64,000 nt of DNA from Botryotinia globosa (GCA_014898425.1 RCSZ01000004.1:2790001-2854000), one strand, 5' to 3'; counted from the stretch's first letter, positions 11,958 to 26,321 are shown. Notes: generated by a model not told the origin, from the sequence alone. Program-made: numbers and translations.

Positions 11958-12806
11958 CACCCAAAGTATCTATCAAGCCCGAGTTCGATGGGTGGGAATC
12001 TCCACTCAAGCTCGAAAGTTCACACGTGACACATTTCCCTATTCATGGTATTGGAGTTCGTTGTAGGCCGGGTAGGGTAGGTACTTGACTCCCAAATAGT
12101 CTGCCTCCACGGCAGTGGCTCCCAGAGGGCCAGCGGAGCGTCATTCATTCACCCTTCTTTGAAACAATTATTATATCGTTGTGTAGATACGATCTAGACA
12201 GTATTATAAGTTATAGGGCTGGGCTGTATCGACCTAGATAGTACCTAGGTAGTCTTTCAAATGGCACTTGCTGACTAATCACTTCCGCACCCAATTTATC
12301 ATATTACCTAATCCACGATACGATACTCGAGAAAGTATCCAGGTACAGACAGTATTTTACTCAATACGTACGTATTACTTGACGATTTGCACTCCCACTC
12401 ACTATTTTATATTGATCTCTTTTTTTCAACATCATCATAATAAATAGAGCCATTTGTAATCCATACCATTCATTTACTTTATTCACTTCCCCGCCCCTCT
12501 TCTCTTTGATATCCCCTTTCACCACTCCCTCACTCCTTCAATTAACTTGTGCATTAACCTTAACTCCGACAATTATTACCATCAATCCGACCACCCACCG
12601 ACAACTACCTACCTACATAACGGCACGACGCCACACTTCGAGGGAACATCCGAATCTCCCATGCTATTTCGAATTTGCTAGCTTCAAGGCATTGACTGCT
12701 TTCCGCGCATTTCATCCTTCGAGCTTTGTACTCTATCTGCCCTTTCGATAAATCTCTTGTTTTCTCGCCCTCCCGTTCTTCCGACCTTGCCCACGTTCCT
12801 TTCAAT

Positions 12807-15800
12807 ATGTCTACACCGGGGGTCATCTCCACGCATAACGACAACCCCGCGCCAGATGTCATGAACGATCCTCAATATGCGACCAATACAACAAATGGGG
12901 TGGATGACAATGGCGATCCAGATACTTGCAGGATATGTAGAGCGGAGGCTACGGAGACGGAACCTCTGTTCTATCCTTGCAAATGTAGTGGAAGTATCAA
13001 GTTTGTTCATCAGGATTGCTTAATGGAGTGGCTATCGCATTCGCAGAAGAAACACTGCGAACTCTGCAAAACGCCCTTTCGATTCACGAAGCTATATTCG
13101 CCCAATATGCCACAGTCATTACCGACTCGGGTTTTCCTAAAACACTTTGCCTTTCATGTCATCAAGAATATGGCTGCATATTTAAGGTTTGGCCTGGTGA
13201 TTCTGGTTTGGCTCATCAGTTTGCCATTCTTCATTCGACAAGTATGGCGATTTTTATTCTGGTTCAGTGATGGAGGCACACCAGCCCGAATTCCGATAAC
13301 CAATTCCAGGCAGAATGACACCGTTTCAGAAGGTTTCGGAATCTCGCGTGGGGCTGTAAACTCAACTTGGGGTGGGATGGCTTCAGAAAACATTACGCCC
13401 TCCAATGCTAGTCAAACTTCGCCTGTTGGAATTGGGGGCTTGATGGAGAAGCTTATGGGAATCATGATGCCTGTTTCTCAAACACTCAATATTAGTGGTT
13501 CGGACCCTCTCACATCTGGTTTCTTCAGGTCAATTTATTACGGGCTTGGACTAACACACGCGATACCTTCAGATGGCTCGACGAACAATACAGGAAGTAT
13601 CACTGCAGTACCCCTATCCGGAAGTCAGGGACATTCGCTTCTCAGCGATGTCTCTTTTTTAAGTAATGGAACTAGGTTTCCGTGGCTGAATCAAGCCATT
13701 CTTGACACTGCCGAAGGCTTCATCATAATTCTGGTAATTGTGATTACATTCATTCTTGTCTTCTTGATACGGGAATGGGTGGTTCAACAACAACCGGTCA
13801 TAAATATGGGTGCAGCATTCAATGCGGATGTAGCTGCTGCTGCTGCACCTGCTCAAGAAGACTTGCCAATTGACGTTCATGAGCTTCAAGAACGGATGGA
13901 GGAACGAATTCGAATTATTCAGAGAGAGCGTCTAGCGGAAGCTCGAGGTCTCAATGCTGGACCTGGTGCTCAGCTGGATATGCCTATGCCTGTGGAGATA
14001 CGCAATCCAAATCGCCCTCGCCCTGTATTCGACTTCAATCATGAACTGATCGCAGCAGCCGAACTTGAAGATTTTGGAACTGAACCGGAAACCCTCGATC
14101 AGCAGCGTGATCCGGATGATCCAGAAGTTCAGCTCGCTGATCAGTTTTCGGTTATATGGCGACGAGCCGGTGGAGATCCTAGAGAAGTATTGAACATAAT
14201 AGATCAAGAAAATCTCGGGGATCGAATGCAAGATTTGGTTGAAGCCATGAATTTGCGGCTGCGCAACGGAAATTTTCATTATGACGAATTGGCTAATGAC
14301 AGAAGGATTTCAATGCCATCAGATTTACCTAAGCCCGCCAACACGAACCATTCAGCCGACTCCAGCAAGGCTAACGGGGCGGGCCAAAGCAGTACTAGCT
14401 CGGACAGTTGGGAGGAAGTACCAGAATCTCTCCAACTCGAAAATAAAAACAATTCTATGTTTAATGGAGAACCTAGCCAGAGCTCTAAGCGGGTTGCAAC
14501 CCATGGCGATATAACGGACGAATCGTACAAGGCATCGGAAACATGCCTCAAGAGAAAGAGTTCCGGCTCAGATAATTCGGAAGAAACGGATAACAAATAC
14601 CCTATGATTTCAGGTGGACGAACTCCTGCATTTCCCAATCGAGAACCACACGCCCTTCCATTGTCTCAAAACCGACCCAGGGCTACCTCAGATATCCCTC
14701 ATTATCGAGACAGATCGCCGTTGGGTCGAAATAATTGGGCCTTCTCTGATCTTCCAGATGAGGACTTTTCCGATCCAAATCTCAGCTTGTTTCAGGAAAA
14801 CAAAAACCCGAATGAAGAGACAATGGTTTCCATGGCTCGAAAGGCAGCTGAAGATTTAGATTTGCACCACGGAGTGACCTCGGATTCAAATGCTGGCCAA
14901 GACAATCCGCAATCCTGTTTGTACGCTGGGAATGTTCATAGGCGCGAGAGTGATGACGAGCCCCTCGAGATAGTTGGTGAGGATGGCGTAACTCGTACCG
15001 CAAGCAACTGGGAAGAAGTCTTTGAAAACAATCCTATTTCAGAAGATGAAGACGAAAATGACGACACTTTTGACGAGACAGAGCAAAACCCTTTCGCCCC
15101 GGATACGCCCCTCCCACCCCAACGCGAACCGGTTCTCCCGCCTCGTCGACCAGTAGAACCCGAAGGCCTCGTTGGCAATGTTGCGGATTGGTTATGGGGC
15201 AGACCCGATGATGTTGCACAAGAGGAAGGTCTCGGTGTGAATGATGAGCACATAATTGAGGATATGGCTAATGAAGCCCCGTTTGTACCAGTTGCACAAG
15301 CTCGTCGCGATGCTTTTGATCACGGGGATGAGGGTGATGAAGATGTTGAAGTACGCGAGGCTGCTATTGCCCCAGCCTTAGATCCTGAAGCAGATATCGA
15401 AGACGCTGAAGATTTTGATGGCATTATGGAGCTTGTTGGTATGCGAGGGCCATTGTTTGGTCTTGTTCAGAACGCCATCTTTAGTGCTTTCCTTCTTGGT
15501 ATTACCATTGGGATTGTTATCTGGATTCCATATAATATTGGCCGGATATCCATCCTTCTCTTGGCAAACCCGGGACCAGCATTCAAGCTTCCCCTTCGAT
15601 TTATCTTTGGGGTTGCAGCTTTTGTGCAAGACACTGCCTTGGTAATATTGGGGTTGTCATATTATTGTTTCACTGCTGTCGCTCGAGTTGCTTTGCGACT
15701 GTTGGCTTTTTCTAGCTCTCCAGGAGGGAATAATGGTCTTAAGTTCTCTCAGGCCGCCTTCGAACGCGTCATGAACGGCACGGTTGATAGCATTATCCAC

Positions 15801-18102
15801 CTCGCCGATTCTGAAATATTTACCTTTTCAGCTGCCTCACATGAAGCTCTGATGATAATCAAGTCAACTTTGTATGGAATACTTGCGATCATTGGAAATG
15901 GACTCATGTTTCTCTTGTCGGGGAGTTATCAGCTCACCGTCGCCCATTTCCGAAACCTTACGGATTCTCTGTTCAAAGCTATTACATCTATTGTATTGGG
16001 GATCCCGACATTCTTGGCGCGGCCTGATTCTTGGGTTATCAGTTTAGAAGTCCCCAAGCGATTAGCACCACTGGATCCAGCCTTAAGCGTCTGGGGTGGT
16101 TTGGATCGAATGTGGGCTACCCTAGCGGGCTTTGCTACCCTTACCGTATTAGGCGGTCTTTACGTCAAGAGAGGCACACCATTTTCAACAGAGCCGGGGA
16201 GTGTACGAGATGTGGAAAACGGAGTAATTGATATGCTGAACCAAGCAGGCGGAGTCATGAAAGTGATCTTTATCATCAGTATCGAGATGCTCGTATTTCC
16301 CTTGTATTGTGGCTTGCTTCTCGATGCAGCTCTGCTGCCGTTGTTCGAAGGCGCTACTATTATGTCTCGTCTGAGTTTCACTGGCCGGTCACCTCTTACT
16401 TCCATCTTCATACATTGGTTTGTCGGCACTTGTTATATGTTTCATTTCGCCTTGTTCGTGTCGATGTGCCGAAAAATAATGCGAAAGGGGGTTTTACGTA
16501 AGTTACTCTACTATTCTTGTCATCAATAAACCATTGCTAACACTATTAGACTTCATTCGTGACCCCGACGATCCGACATTTCATCCTGTTCGTGATGTAC
16601 TAGAACGAAGCGTGACGACACAACTGCGCAAGATCCTGTTTAGCGCATTAGTTTACGGTGCTCTGGTCGTTATTTGCTTGGGCGGGGTAGTCTGGGGACT
16701 TTCATTCTCATTCAAAGGTGTTCTTCCAATTCATTGGTCCTCAAACGAGCCAGTGCTGGAATTCCCCGTTGATCTCCTCTTTTACAACTTCTTGATGCCC
16801 TTGGCAGTCAGATTCTTCAAGCCCTCTGATGGCTTGCATTCGATGTATAGCTGGTGGTTCCGCCGGTGTGCTCGGTTGTTGAGGTTAACGTGGTTTATGT
16901 TTGATGAAAGAAAACCAGACGAGGAGGGTCACATTGTTCGAGGGTCGTGGAAAGATTATTTCACGTTCTCGAAACCTAAAAATGCAGAGGACACGAAAGA
17001 CAATGACGTTAAGCTCATACACGACGGACGATATGTAAGAGCTCCCGCATCGGATCAAATCAAACTCCCAAAGGGTACCAGGACTTTCCTCGAGGTAGAT
17101 CGTGATAATCGTCGTCTGGATGGCGTCAAGGACAGCTTTGATGGTGTTCATGGTCGCAATCCTGAGAATTACAAGCTGGTCTACGTACCACCATGGTTCC
17201 GCTTAAGAATCTCTACATTCATTCTTTCAATCTGGCTCTTCGCTGCAGCAACAGGAGTATGCTTCACCATTGTCCCTCTGGTGTTCGGAAGGTATATCTT
17301 CGCAAAGATCATTCCAGCGGACGTGCGTAAGAACGATGTTTATGCTTTTTCCATTGGAATCTACATATTGGGAAGCGCACTTTATGCTCTTATACACCTT
17401 CCAACCGGTTTGGCAACACTTCGTAACTCATTTTATCTTGACGGAGACACGCCAAGCATAATATTTAGCCGCGTAGTGAAGGTTGCTCTTCGCATAGCCC
17501 GCATTGTCTGGACTTACACTGCTTTCATCCTTGTACTTCCTACACTCTTTGCCTTCCTCGTGGAATTTTATTTTATTATCCCCATGCATACTTATTTCTC
17601 GGAGGACGAGAGACATGTGGTTCATTTTGTGCAAAGTTGGACATTGGGATTGTTGTACGTTAAATTGACCACAAGAATTATATTGTGGCATGAGGGCAGC
17701 CGGCCAGCGGAAGCATTACGTGCAATTATGCGAAACGGTTATTGGGATCCGGATGCAAGGCTAGCTACGAGGTCTTTCATATTTCCAGCTACCCTTGTAC
17801 TTTCCATAGCTCTTGGTCTTCCCTACATGCTTGCTCAATTTGCAACCAAAACTTTGTGGAGGAACTCTACAGAACTAGAATTGATATATGTGAATCGTTA
17901 CGCATATCCCATGGTCCTGGTCATGTTGGGGGTGGTTGGTGCCTTATGGAAAGCGGCACAGATGGTTAAGGGATGGAAGCAGAAGATTAAGGATGAAGTC
18001 TATCTGATAGGAGAAAGATTACATAATTTTGGTGATAATAGAAAGGTAGTTGGAACCGCCACTGGTTTGGGTGGTATGGGAGTGAGGAGGATTGATACAT
18101 GA
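12807..18102 (+). CDS. ssm4: ER membrane RING-CH E3 ubiquitin ligase, Doa10/Ssm4 (MARCH6) family
   Basis: Two exons, 12807-16497 and 16550-18102 (phase-1 join, donor GTAAGT, GCTAAC branch at about 16536), give 1747 residues. The start at 12807 (MSTPGVIS) places the RING-CH finger at residues 41-87 in C4HC3 order: C41, C44, C58, C60, H68, C71, C84, C87. A WL/PF-rich stretch and the first membrane pair follow (about 110-145). A long acidic, disordered cytosolic loop comes next, then many membrane segments through the second half. The tail reads DEVYLIGERLHNFGD, the kind of conserved C-terminal element known in this family. The family ubiquitinates misfolded ER, nuclear-envelope and cytosolic degron proteins (ERAD-C). 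It is longer than the yeast protein (1319 aa), mainly in the acidic loop. Confidence 0.95.
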
Positions 18103-18944
18103 GCAGATATTTTATCAGAGCTAAATGGATCTTCAAGGCAGTACAGATCATTTTGACCCCTTGATGAATTGAGAACAATCAGAGATCCCGTTGGTCTTGA
18201 CCAAACAATAGGATATTGACAGAAATGTATTCTTTTATATGTATATAGTCATGTGGCAGGTATGGAGTTACGGAGGATACTTTTGGGCGCAAGGTGGCTA
18301 CCTACGTCTAGATATGATATGAACCTTTTCAAGTGTAGCACATGTTGACGTGTTTTCCCTTTCAATTTCGTGAAACTTTTCCAACGTCAGCAAAATCCTT
18401 TTCCTTTCCTGACATCCTTCTTGCTGATTCATTTTTGCGAAAGCAATGACCCCCAGGGGTGTGGACACCACCATCCCCGCTCAGTACCCCCATTCTTGGT
18501 TATCATCTCCGGCGATATGAAAACAAGTGCCAATGGATATTTTGCGTTTCCCACGTGTTTTTGGATACGAGGAACGACATTCGGTATCAAGCTGATGAGG
18601 AAATTACTCCATCTTGAAAATGTGAACATCCATGAATTTTCTGCTGCTATGGAAATCTTCCCAGTGGAAAACCGTTGTTTGTTTGACCAGCCCCCTTCTT
18701 CGGAGTATTCTATGGGTTAATGATGGCACGTCACATACATCATCCAGTCGGATGAATTGCCAACTTCTCCTGACCGAAGAAAAGTGTACACATAAATATG
18801 TATATCAACTGCTCTGGCCGATAATCTCGTTTTTGTTGTTTACTCAGTGATACAGTAGTTTTATGTGAGGTTTATCTTTGCAGAACCCTACTTTACGCCT
18901 TCAACCATTTATTCCGCATATATTGATCCATTGGAGAGTAGCAC
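18103..18944. other. Intergenic
   Basis: About 840 bp between the 3-prime end of ssm4 and the phosphatase gene. The plus-strand open frame 18370-18720 lacks a recognisable domain. I treat the region as UTR and promoter. Confidence 0.5.
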
Positions 18945-20660
18945 ATGATGAAGTTCATTCCTTCAAATACGCTTGTCGGCACAAGCTTTCTTCTCACTTC
19001 CTTTGCCCAAGCAACCATCTTTTTGGCGCCAGAGGACGATATTTTGCTCCCACGAAGCTCAAGTGCCACCAATCCATTAACTAGTTTAGGTGCCAACAGT
19101 CCCTACTTTACTGGTAAGTTTTTGTGAGAAATTTCCTTGGTGACCGTAGTATAATTTCGGTTGATACATATTCCTCCAATATATTGTTTTAGATGCTAAA
19201 CAGAAACAGGACCAAATGTCCACGGCATTAGCAATCACGTGCCCGAAAACTGCTATGTGGATCAGGTAGCATACAACGTTAGACACGGAAGTCGATATCC
19301 GGATTCTGGAGCATATGCGCAATGGACCTCCTTATATGCTGAGATACAAGCAGCCAATTTTACTTCCACTGGTTCTTTGGCTTTCCTAAAATCATGGAAG
19401 CCTGTTCTGACCAACCCTGCCCTTCAAATAGCTCAAGAGAGCCCCACGGGATTCAAAGAAGCCTATGATCTTGGCTATCAATTGAGGACTCGTTACCCAA
19501 ATCTTTATTCTTATGGCCAACCATTCATAAGCTGGGCAAACTTGTATCCCCGCGTTGTACAAACTGCACAAAACTTTGTGAGGGGGTTTCTGGGGTCTAC
19601 AGCAAGTAATCTTGGCATGGTAGTTACTATCAACTCAACGGGAAGCGAATCGGCACTTTTTGACAGCTTGAGTCCAAGCGATTTATGCCCGTCATTTGTG
19701 GACGGCAATGGTGGCACAGAACGTACGTCTCAATTTTCCATGTCCTTTTAATTTCATATTCTGTCTGTGTGATTTGGTTGCTTCGAATGTAACTGATGAA
19801 CCGCTCCAGAGGTAACATGGAACTCGATCTACCTTCCTCCCATTCACGCCCGCCTTCAGTCATTAATCAAGGGAGATCTCAACTTCTCAACCACCGATGT
19901 CTCAATCATGCCATATCTCTGTGGTTTCGAATCTCAAATCACAGGCACACTGTCTCCATGGTGTGGTGTCTTTACGGACGAAGAACTCAAAAAATATGAG
20001 TATGCCCAAGATTTGAGATACTATTATGGCACCGGTCCAGGTGTCGACTTACCTTCAAAGATGATGCTTCCATATCTCAATTCCCTCGTCGGACTCCTGG
20101 AACAAGGTCCAGGTACCAACGGGACATTTCTCAACGGGTCCACTTATACAGTACCTAGCATTCTCACTGCTTTCATGAACGACGGACAGATTACCGAGCT
20201 CGGCGCTGCAACTGGCGTATGGGACAAAACTAAATCTCTGGGCGATGGAACAAAAATTCCACACGATTACAAATATATCTCGAGCCATTTCGTTACCATG
20301 AGAGGCACAGTGGCATTCGAACGATTGAATTGCGCTATTTCCGAAAACTCAACCTTCACTAACTCAACACACTCAGCACCATATTCGTACAAGGATGCAG
20401 ACTCGTCACCCTCGACAAACGCAACGTATGTTCGCATTCTTCTTAATGATGCTGTCTATCCAGTGCATTCATGTCGATCTGGACCCGGTTCCAGCTGTCT
20501 TCTTAGCGATTACTCGAAACTGATCAAGAGTAAAATTGACGCCGCGGGAGATCTCCCAACTCGATGCAATGTTACGGCTTCTGGTGCTCCTACTACCGTT
20601 AAGGGAGCTAGTTTCTTTACCGATTTGTCACTTCCATGGCTGGGAACTGCTATTCCATAG
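18945..20660 (+). CDS. Secreted histidine acid phosphatase / phytase-like
   Basis: Three exons, 18945-19113, 19210-19722 and 19810-20660, give 510 residues with consistent phases (1, 1). A signal peptide is clear (FIPSNTLVGTSFLLTSFAQA). The catalytic RHGSRYP motif begins at R81, with H82 as the expected nucleophile. CGFESQITGTLSPWCGVF, the GTGPGVDLP region and many Asn-X-Ser/Thr sites match branch-2 histidine phosphatases of fungi. These release phosphate from phytate or other phosphomonoesters outside the cell. The position where the proton-donor HD motif is expected reads FMNDGQI (N351-D352), so the usual His is replaced by Asn. It may be a subfamily with altered chemistry or preference. 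An alternative start at 18948 differs by one residue. Confidence 0.88.
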
Positions 20661-21211
20661 GTGGATCTTTACATGTGATAGCGGTTGATGTAGAAGATGT
20701 AGATGGTTAATGGCAAACTATTTGATTAAATTTCTAAATATCAATTAGCTTTTCTGGCAACTTGATGGATTTTGTCTCTCTCATCACGCTTTTGAAGTTA
20801 TGTGTTTGATGTGCCATCGTAGACATGTGATAAATCACGATGCAGAGTTTAATACAAGGAGAGAAATTCTAGATGATCAGTGAAAGAACAGAATAAATTG
20901 TAATTAAACTATCACTAAAACTATTCGAAATGCAGCCAAAAGGAATAAGAAATTTTTCATATCAAGATTTGCAACGCCACGCTCTTCTAACCTAGGTATC
21001 ACCAAAAATTAAACATTCCCACCAATCCTAACATGCAATCTGCCCAAACCATTATTTTTCCAACCGATAAATCAAAGCCTGGATACCTAGCGACCAAAAT
21101 CTATCTAGCGAAAAGTAAACGTACAAAACCGAAGTAAAGGTAAGAAAAGAACGCAAAGAAGGACAAACAAGAACGATAATTTCCAATCGATCGTAAAATG
21201 GCAAGGAGGTC
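20661..21211. other. Convergent intergenic region
   Basis: About 550 bp between convergent 3-prime ends of the phosphatase and lipoxygenase genes. It is AT-rich and no feature is seen. Confidence 0.5.
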
Positions 21212-23434
21212 TCATATCAGCACACTAACAGCCAATTCTCCAGGATCCATAACATAATATGGAGCAATCCCTTCACTCATCGCCTCACTATTCTCCTTGA
21301 ACTTTCTAGCCGCGACGTCGAGGTCAAGTAACAACTTCTCGGCTGCCTTTCTTACTTTATCTGTTCTTCTGCCCGTATCACCTGGCCCGGCAAATCTCCC
21401 TCGCGGATTGATTGCGGCGTCTCTCAGTTCTCTGGCATAAGCGGATAGTGTTTGGTCCTCTGAGACTCTGTAGCTGAGTAAGTAGGGGAGTTGCGATGCT
21501 TGAATCCAGAGCGATGGATCATTGATGGGGAGAGCATTGATGACATCAGCCTCTCTGTATCTCTGAAGAGCACTGAGACTCCCAGGAAGGGGTTGTTGGA
21601 GAGAAGGTGGTTTATTGGGTATGAAAGACATGTAGTAATTCTGGAGGTAGTTGACAGCATTATGCTGGGGTGAGGCGATGTGGATACACATGGTTATCGC
21701 ATTTGTCAGTTCGTTGAGAGTTTTGATGCCAGGGAAAGTAGACATCTGACCACCCATTGGAGATTGCATCTCATTACACCAAGTTGATACACATGTGTCT
21801 TTTGCAACATCGGCGTCACCCGTGTAATATGTGGAAAGCATAGAAGAAACAAAGTCAAACAGAATGGGCCACAAAATAGCCATGTTTTTCCCGTATGCGT
21901 AGTTGTGAAATCGGCGATCGTTCTTGTCATTGAGGGCTGATAGAGGGAAGCCACGGGTAATCAGAGAAGTTGGAACGTAGTTTCCAGTCCAGTTGAAGTT
22001 TTTGTAAGAGCTGAGGAGAAATTCGTAGGTCTGCTGTTCAGTGAAGCCATTGATCCTGGTGACAACCTGTGGCACAAGAGTTTCACGCGCGGCGGCGTTT
22101 AAAGAAAGAGTTTTGAACCTGTTTTGTTGTGCTTAATCAGCTATTGTCATTTGGAATAACCCTGGATGTTCACGAGAATGAATGACTACTAGGAATAACA
22201 TACCAATGGGGTTCCAAGATTTTGTAAACGATGTGATCACTGGGAAAGCTTCTATACGCAGCCACAGCACTGGCCTCCTCCACAAAATGACAATCATTGA
22301 GATGCAATGTCACCTCATGATGAGTCCAGTCAGAAACCAAACTACACATTTTAGCGTACCTCCATGGCCAATCCTCATGCTCATTTTCTTTTGGATCCTT
22401 CGGATTGATTCTCTTGTTGAAGATCGTGACCGAATGTTCCATACTGACTTTGTAGTCCAAAACAATGGCCAAGGGATGAAGATCGCCGTCCGCATTGAGA
22501 TGAAACAATGTTACGGAGGCACAGCCATATCTTTTACCGTTGTCAGATTTGAGAACAGCATCGGGGGAAGCGCCGGTCCATTCGCGGAAAAAACTACAAT
22601 CTTGGATATAGAAGGATTCTGAATTGAATGTCTCTAGGAGGCTATGCATTTCTTTATTGCTTTGATCGAAAGCAGATTTCTTGAACCTATCGAGCCAGAT
22701 TTGTCCAGCCAGAGCAATAGATGAAGGATTGGGACCAGTAAAATATTGTTGAGCGAACACTGCATCACTGTACCAATCCTTGCGGTAGCCAATACTTGGT
22801 TCAGTTCCAATGTTCTTCTCTTCTACTTGCAAAGCTTTCATTCTCTCTTCTAACATTACCATTGTGGTTCCATTATAAGGATCTCCAAATAGGAGATTTG
22901 AGATCTCTGGTGGAATTTTGGGGAGAAGCGACACAGAAACATCGACAAATCGTTTGAGGTTGAAGATTTTGAGTAGTCCTACCCGATCATCAAGAGGTAT
23001 CCATTTTAGGTGAGGTGGGTATGAAGGGGTTGTGGTTCCTGGAAGTGCCCATTGATAGAGTGCTCGTTGTGTCTCAAATTTGCGTGGTATGAATGGTCGA
23101 TCTGCTTCAAACCCTTGAGCGCGAAAGCTATCCGCATACCTAAGAATATGTGAGTTCGTCTCTTCTTATAAAGCAAGATATATACAATGGCATACCTCTC
23201 CTCGAGCCTCGCGAACAATTTTGCTGTCGCTTCATTGATTTCGGCAGGTGTTGCAACGATTGTGCCTGCGGCTTTTGGATTGGTCTTCTTGGGTCTTCGA
23301 ATTATCCTTCGAAAAATATTCGGCTTCTTCTCTTTTGCACTATTAACCATCTTCGCATCCTTGGTTGTGGACCCATTCACCGTCGTAGTCCCATTGGTGC
23401 CATTAACCGCATTCGTTGCCTGATGAGCGGACAT
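21212..23434 (-). CDS. Fungal lipoxygenase
   Basis: Three exons on the minus strand, 23434-23196, 23139-22204 and 22118-21212, give 693 residues with consistent phase-2 joins. The lipoxygenase iron-ligand helix HHEVTLHLNDCH is present (H354-x4-H359-x4-H364). The second helix has H544 and N548 (SPQHNAVNYLQ), followed by YYMSFIPNKPPS, and the protein ends in isoleucine, the usual C-terminal metal ligand. The N-terminal 45 residues are Thr/Lys-rich with no signal peptide, so it is probably intracellular, unlike secreted manganese lipoxygenases. The family adds O2 to linoleic or linolenic acid to give hydroperoxides (oxylipins), and the regiospecificity cannot be read here. Confidence 0.92.
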
Positions 23435-26321
23435 GATTACATGTGGGAAGCAATTGCTGCAGATAATATAAAGTGGGTAAACAGCATTTATGAAGAATAT
23501 TGGTGTGTCAATGTTTGTCTCTAGATGGAATGAGAAATGAAATGCGGGCTGGAATGAAGGACAGAATAGGAAATTCTATGGAATGAACTCGCAATGTACG
23601 AAATGAGGAATTTTCAAGCTCACTGTCTTTGGGATATTTCACCAAAAGAATACAATTTTTCACTGGTATCCTGTAGCAAAAGTGATAGGAGAATTATCCG
23701 ACTGCAACCATCATGAATTCGTCAGCTGATTAGCGCCAGGCTTGTTCTAATGAAAGGGAAAAAGGCCTTGGCAGGATTTGTTTTCGGATTTGACCTGTGG
23801 AATGTGTACTGTTGCACAATGGGTTTATTGAGAACGATTTTAGGTACCTTCCATATTTGTGAAATTTATTTCACGTCTTGAAATCTTCTCATTTGGCCAT
23901 AGGCTGGGAAATTTGAATGGAGAGCTAAGGTAGACAACTGGACAAGTAGCAAAGGTAAATAAGGGGGGAAATCGGTATAAACACCTTGAAAATAGACATC
24001 AAATGTGCAATATCGCTGCAACAAGATTATTTCCATCGAAGAAGGATTGATTGGAAAGCGCCAAGATTTGCAAAGATAACGAATCATAAAACTCTGAGAA
24101 TAGGGAAAGTTGAGTCTTCATATCTTATTGTTCGGATTGGCTTCATTCCCTGAGTTGATCTGGGGTACTTCCGAGATCAAAAAGAGTACAGAGTACATCG
24201 CATGTCCAATGAGCGCATAACTTCCAAGAGAACACTACTCCTCAAGCCATGCAAACTCTTATTACAAGTATCGCTGTCGGTAAATGCGGATGTAGTTCAA
24301 TGGTATGCCGCATGCATCTTTGTGAATCCCTTCTATCTCCTATCCCTCAATGTGTTTGCTCTTCAGAGTTTCGTGCATTTGCATGGCGCGTTTATGAGAC
24401 GAATTATCTTGCCCAATTCGCGTTTGACTATCCTCGCACATTCGTAATATAGGTATGTAAGCCAATCAAGCGTCTCTCATTTCTTTCGCGATTATTCCCT
24501 TCTATCAGCGATCAGCGATAAAGCAATTCTCTCTGGAGTCTGCCTGCAGGGAATTGGAAGGTGGTATCGGTATCGCTCTTGTATTCAACTCGCCAGCTTC
24601 CTTCTCTCAGTCGTGATTTCAATCTCTGTTTCGATACTGATCTGCCAGAAAGATTGTATCAATCGATTATCAGGAGTCAGCATGGTCTTTCCATTGAATG
24701 ATTTCTTGATCTTTGAATGCCCAGCTTTGCGTTACATTGAATCGAAGTTGATTGATTTATTACTGTTTGCGATATCTGACTTGGTGGGGTCGGACTGGTG
24801 GACTTATTCTTAGCCTTCTTAGGGCCACGGCACAAGCCGAACCTTCGCACTTACGAAGTGCATACATGCATATCACCTTCTTACTTTTCGAAGCAAAGGA
24901 TCTCTCTTCGTAGAAATCGCCAGCCATTTGCGTAAAGCTGAGGGGCGATCTCATTGCAATACCTACCTAAAGCTAATCCTTTGGACCTTTGGCAAGAATT
25001 TGCCGAGATAAAGCTCGTCTGTCACTAATAACACATTTCTATGTGACAACCAATATTCATCCACAATGGTTTTGTTGACGGTCCACGTTCCATTTTGTTT
25101 ACTCTCAATCATTCAGCAATGGCAGTTGCGTCGACTCATGCTTGTAATAATCAAGAATGGGTCATTTGCCACCGTTTTGAGTGGTGGTGTTGTTGAATTT
25201 TCCACGATTGGAGGCATTCCTGACACGGATATGCGAGATCTCCCATAACAATAAGGAATTCATTTGGTGCATGGGTGATCGAGGCATTTCAGATCTTGGC
25301 GGGACTAGCCATAGTCGTCTTGAAGCAGTCGAAATATCGATGTTTGGATCAAAGGCTTGAGCTGGTCCCTACTGCACCCCAGGTCTCGCATCTGAGACAT
25401 GCCACCAAGGGTGAAAGGATGATGCAATTGCTCTGTTTCCTTTTTGCTGTCAAATATTTGACATACGATGAGGGGCTGAAGAAAACGGTGCGCGTATTTA
25501 ATGAATATCCGGTGGCGGGAACCAGGCTTCGATGATAATCAATCGAGTTTTTCTGTGATACCGAGGAAAGTCGCTCCTCTAAGGAGAACACCTAGGCCTT
25601 TGAGGTCTATCTTGCGTGTAAATGCATAATTTTTTTCGAAAATCTCTCAAGTGATGTCATCTCACTTGCGGGGCTAGTGGAGATAGTGCCCTACCTATCG
25701 GCAGCCAGTAGGAATCACCCCACAAAGCCATACTATTTTTCGCCTCCATCTCACGATGAAGCTCCATGCCTAAAGTGGCCCAGATTCTGAGGTTCCGAAC
25801 TTAATCTTGACAACAGAGCATAAGCTAGCCAGTCAGCTACATGCAAGCTCGAGATTTCTTGCTGTCTACCTCGCAAACCTTAAAAATCTAACCAGTAGAA
25901 TCAAAAGAGCTTGTTTTGCAGATTATGACATCCACAAACAAGACCCACATGCAGCCGAGAAGTCTTTTCGGGCAGGTAGATGCAGCATTTGACAGGTCGC
26001 TAATGCAGCGAACCACAAAAACGGCATTTCCGAATGTGGCTCTCTGGGAACATTCTTTCGACGTTCATTCAACCGAACCATGCATAGATTTCAGCTCGTT
26101 TCTCGAGGTGATGATCCTTAGATCCGATCCTGACTGTGCTTGCTTGAAGACTTTTAAGCGAGGTACATCATTGATACTGTCCTTGCTTGATTATTTGAAT
26201 GAGCCATAATTCGCATTTGAATTGTCAAGTTTCAAGTCTGAACATTAGACTGCCGAACAGCTACAGACTTTCTCTCTATATACTCATATAACTTCTTGAC
26301 CCTACTTTGACACTTTTTTTT
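23435..26321. other. Long gene-poor interval
   Basis: About 2.9 kb with only short open frames in all phases and no recognisable domain. Near 24283 a short stretch resembles the 5-prime half of a glycine tRNA but the T arm and acceptor strand are absent. Nothing is confidently annotated. Confidence 0.45.

Larger units (their letters stand above)
11280..12806. other. Divergent promoter region with simple repeats
   Basis: This 1.5 kb lies between two divergent genes (the KDEL repeat protein and Ssm4). It holds two tandem-repeat tracts, listed separately, and pyrimidine-rich stretches near 12420-12560 that are typical of fungal promoters. No ORF is supported. Confidence 0.55.

Noticed and set aside
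18370..18720. 116-residue plus-strand open frame between ssm4 and the phosphatase
   Set aside because: No domain, atypical composition, and it lies where UTR and promoter sequence are expected.
24283..24330. tRNA-Gly-like 5-prime half (GCGGATGTAGTTCAATGGTA)
   Set aside because: The matching acceptor strand, anticodon stem and T arm with GGTTCGA are absent in the following 80 bases.
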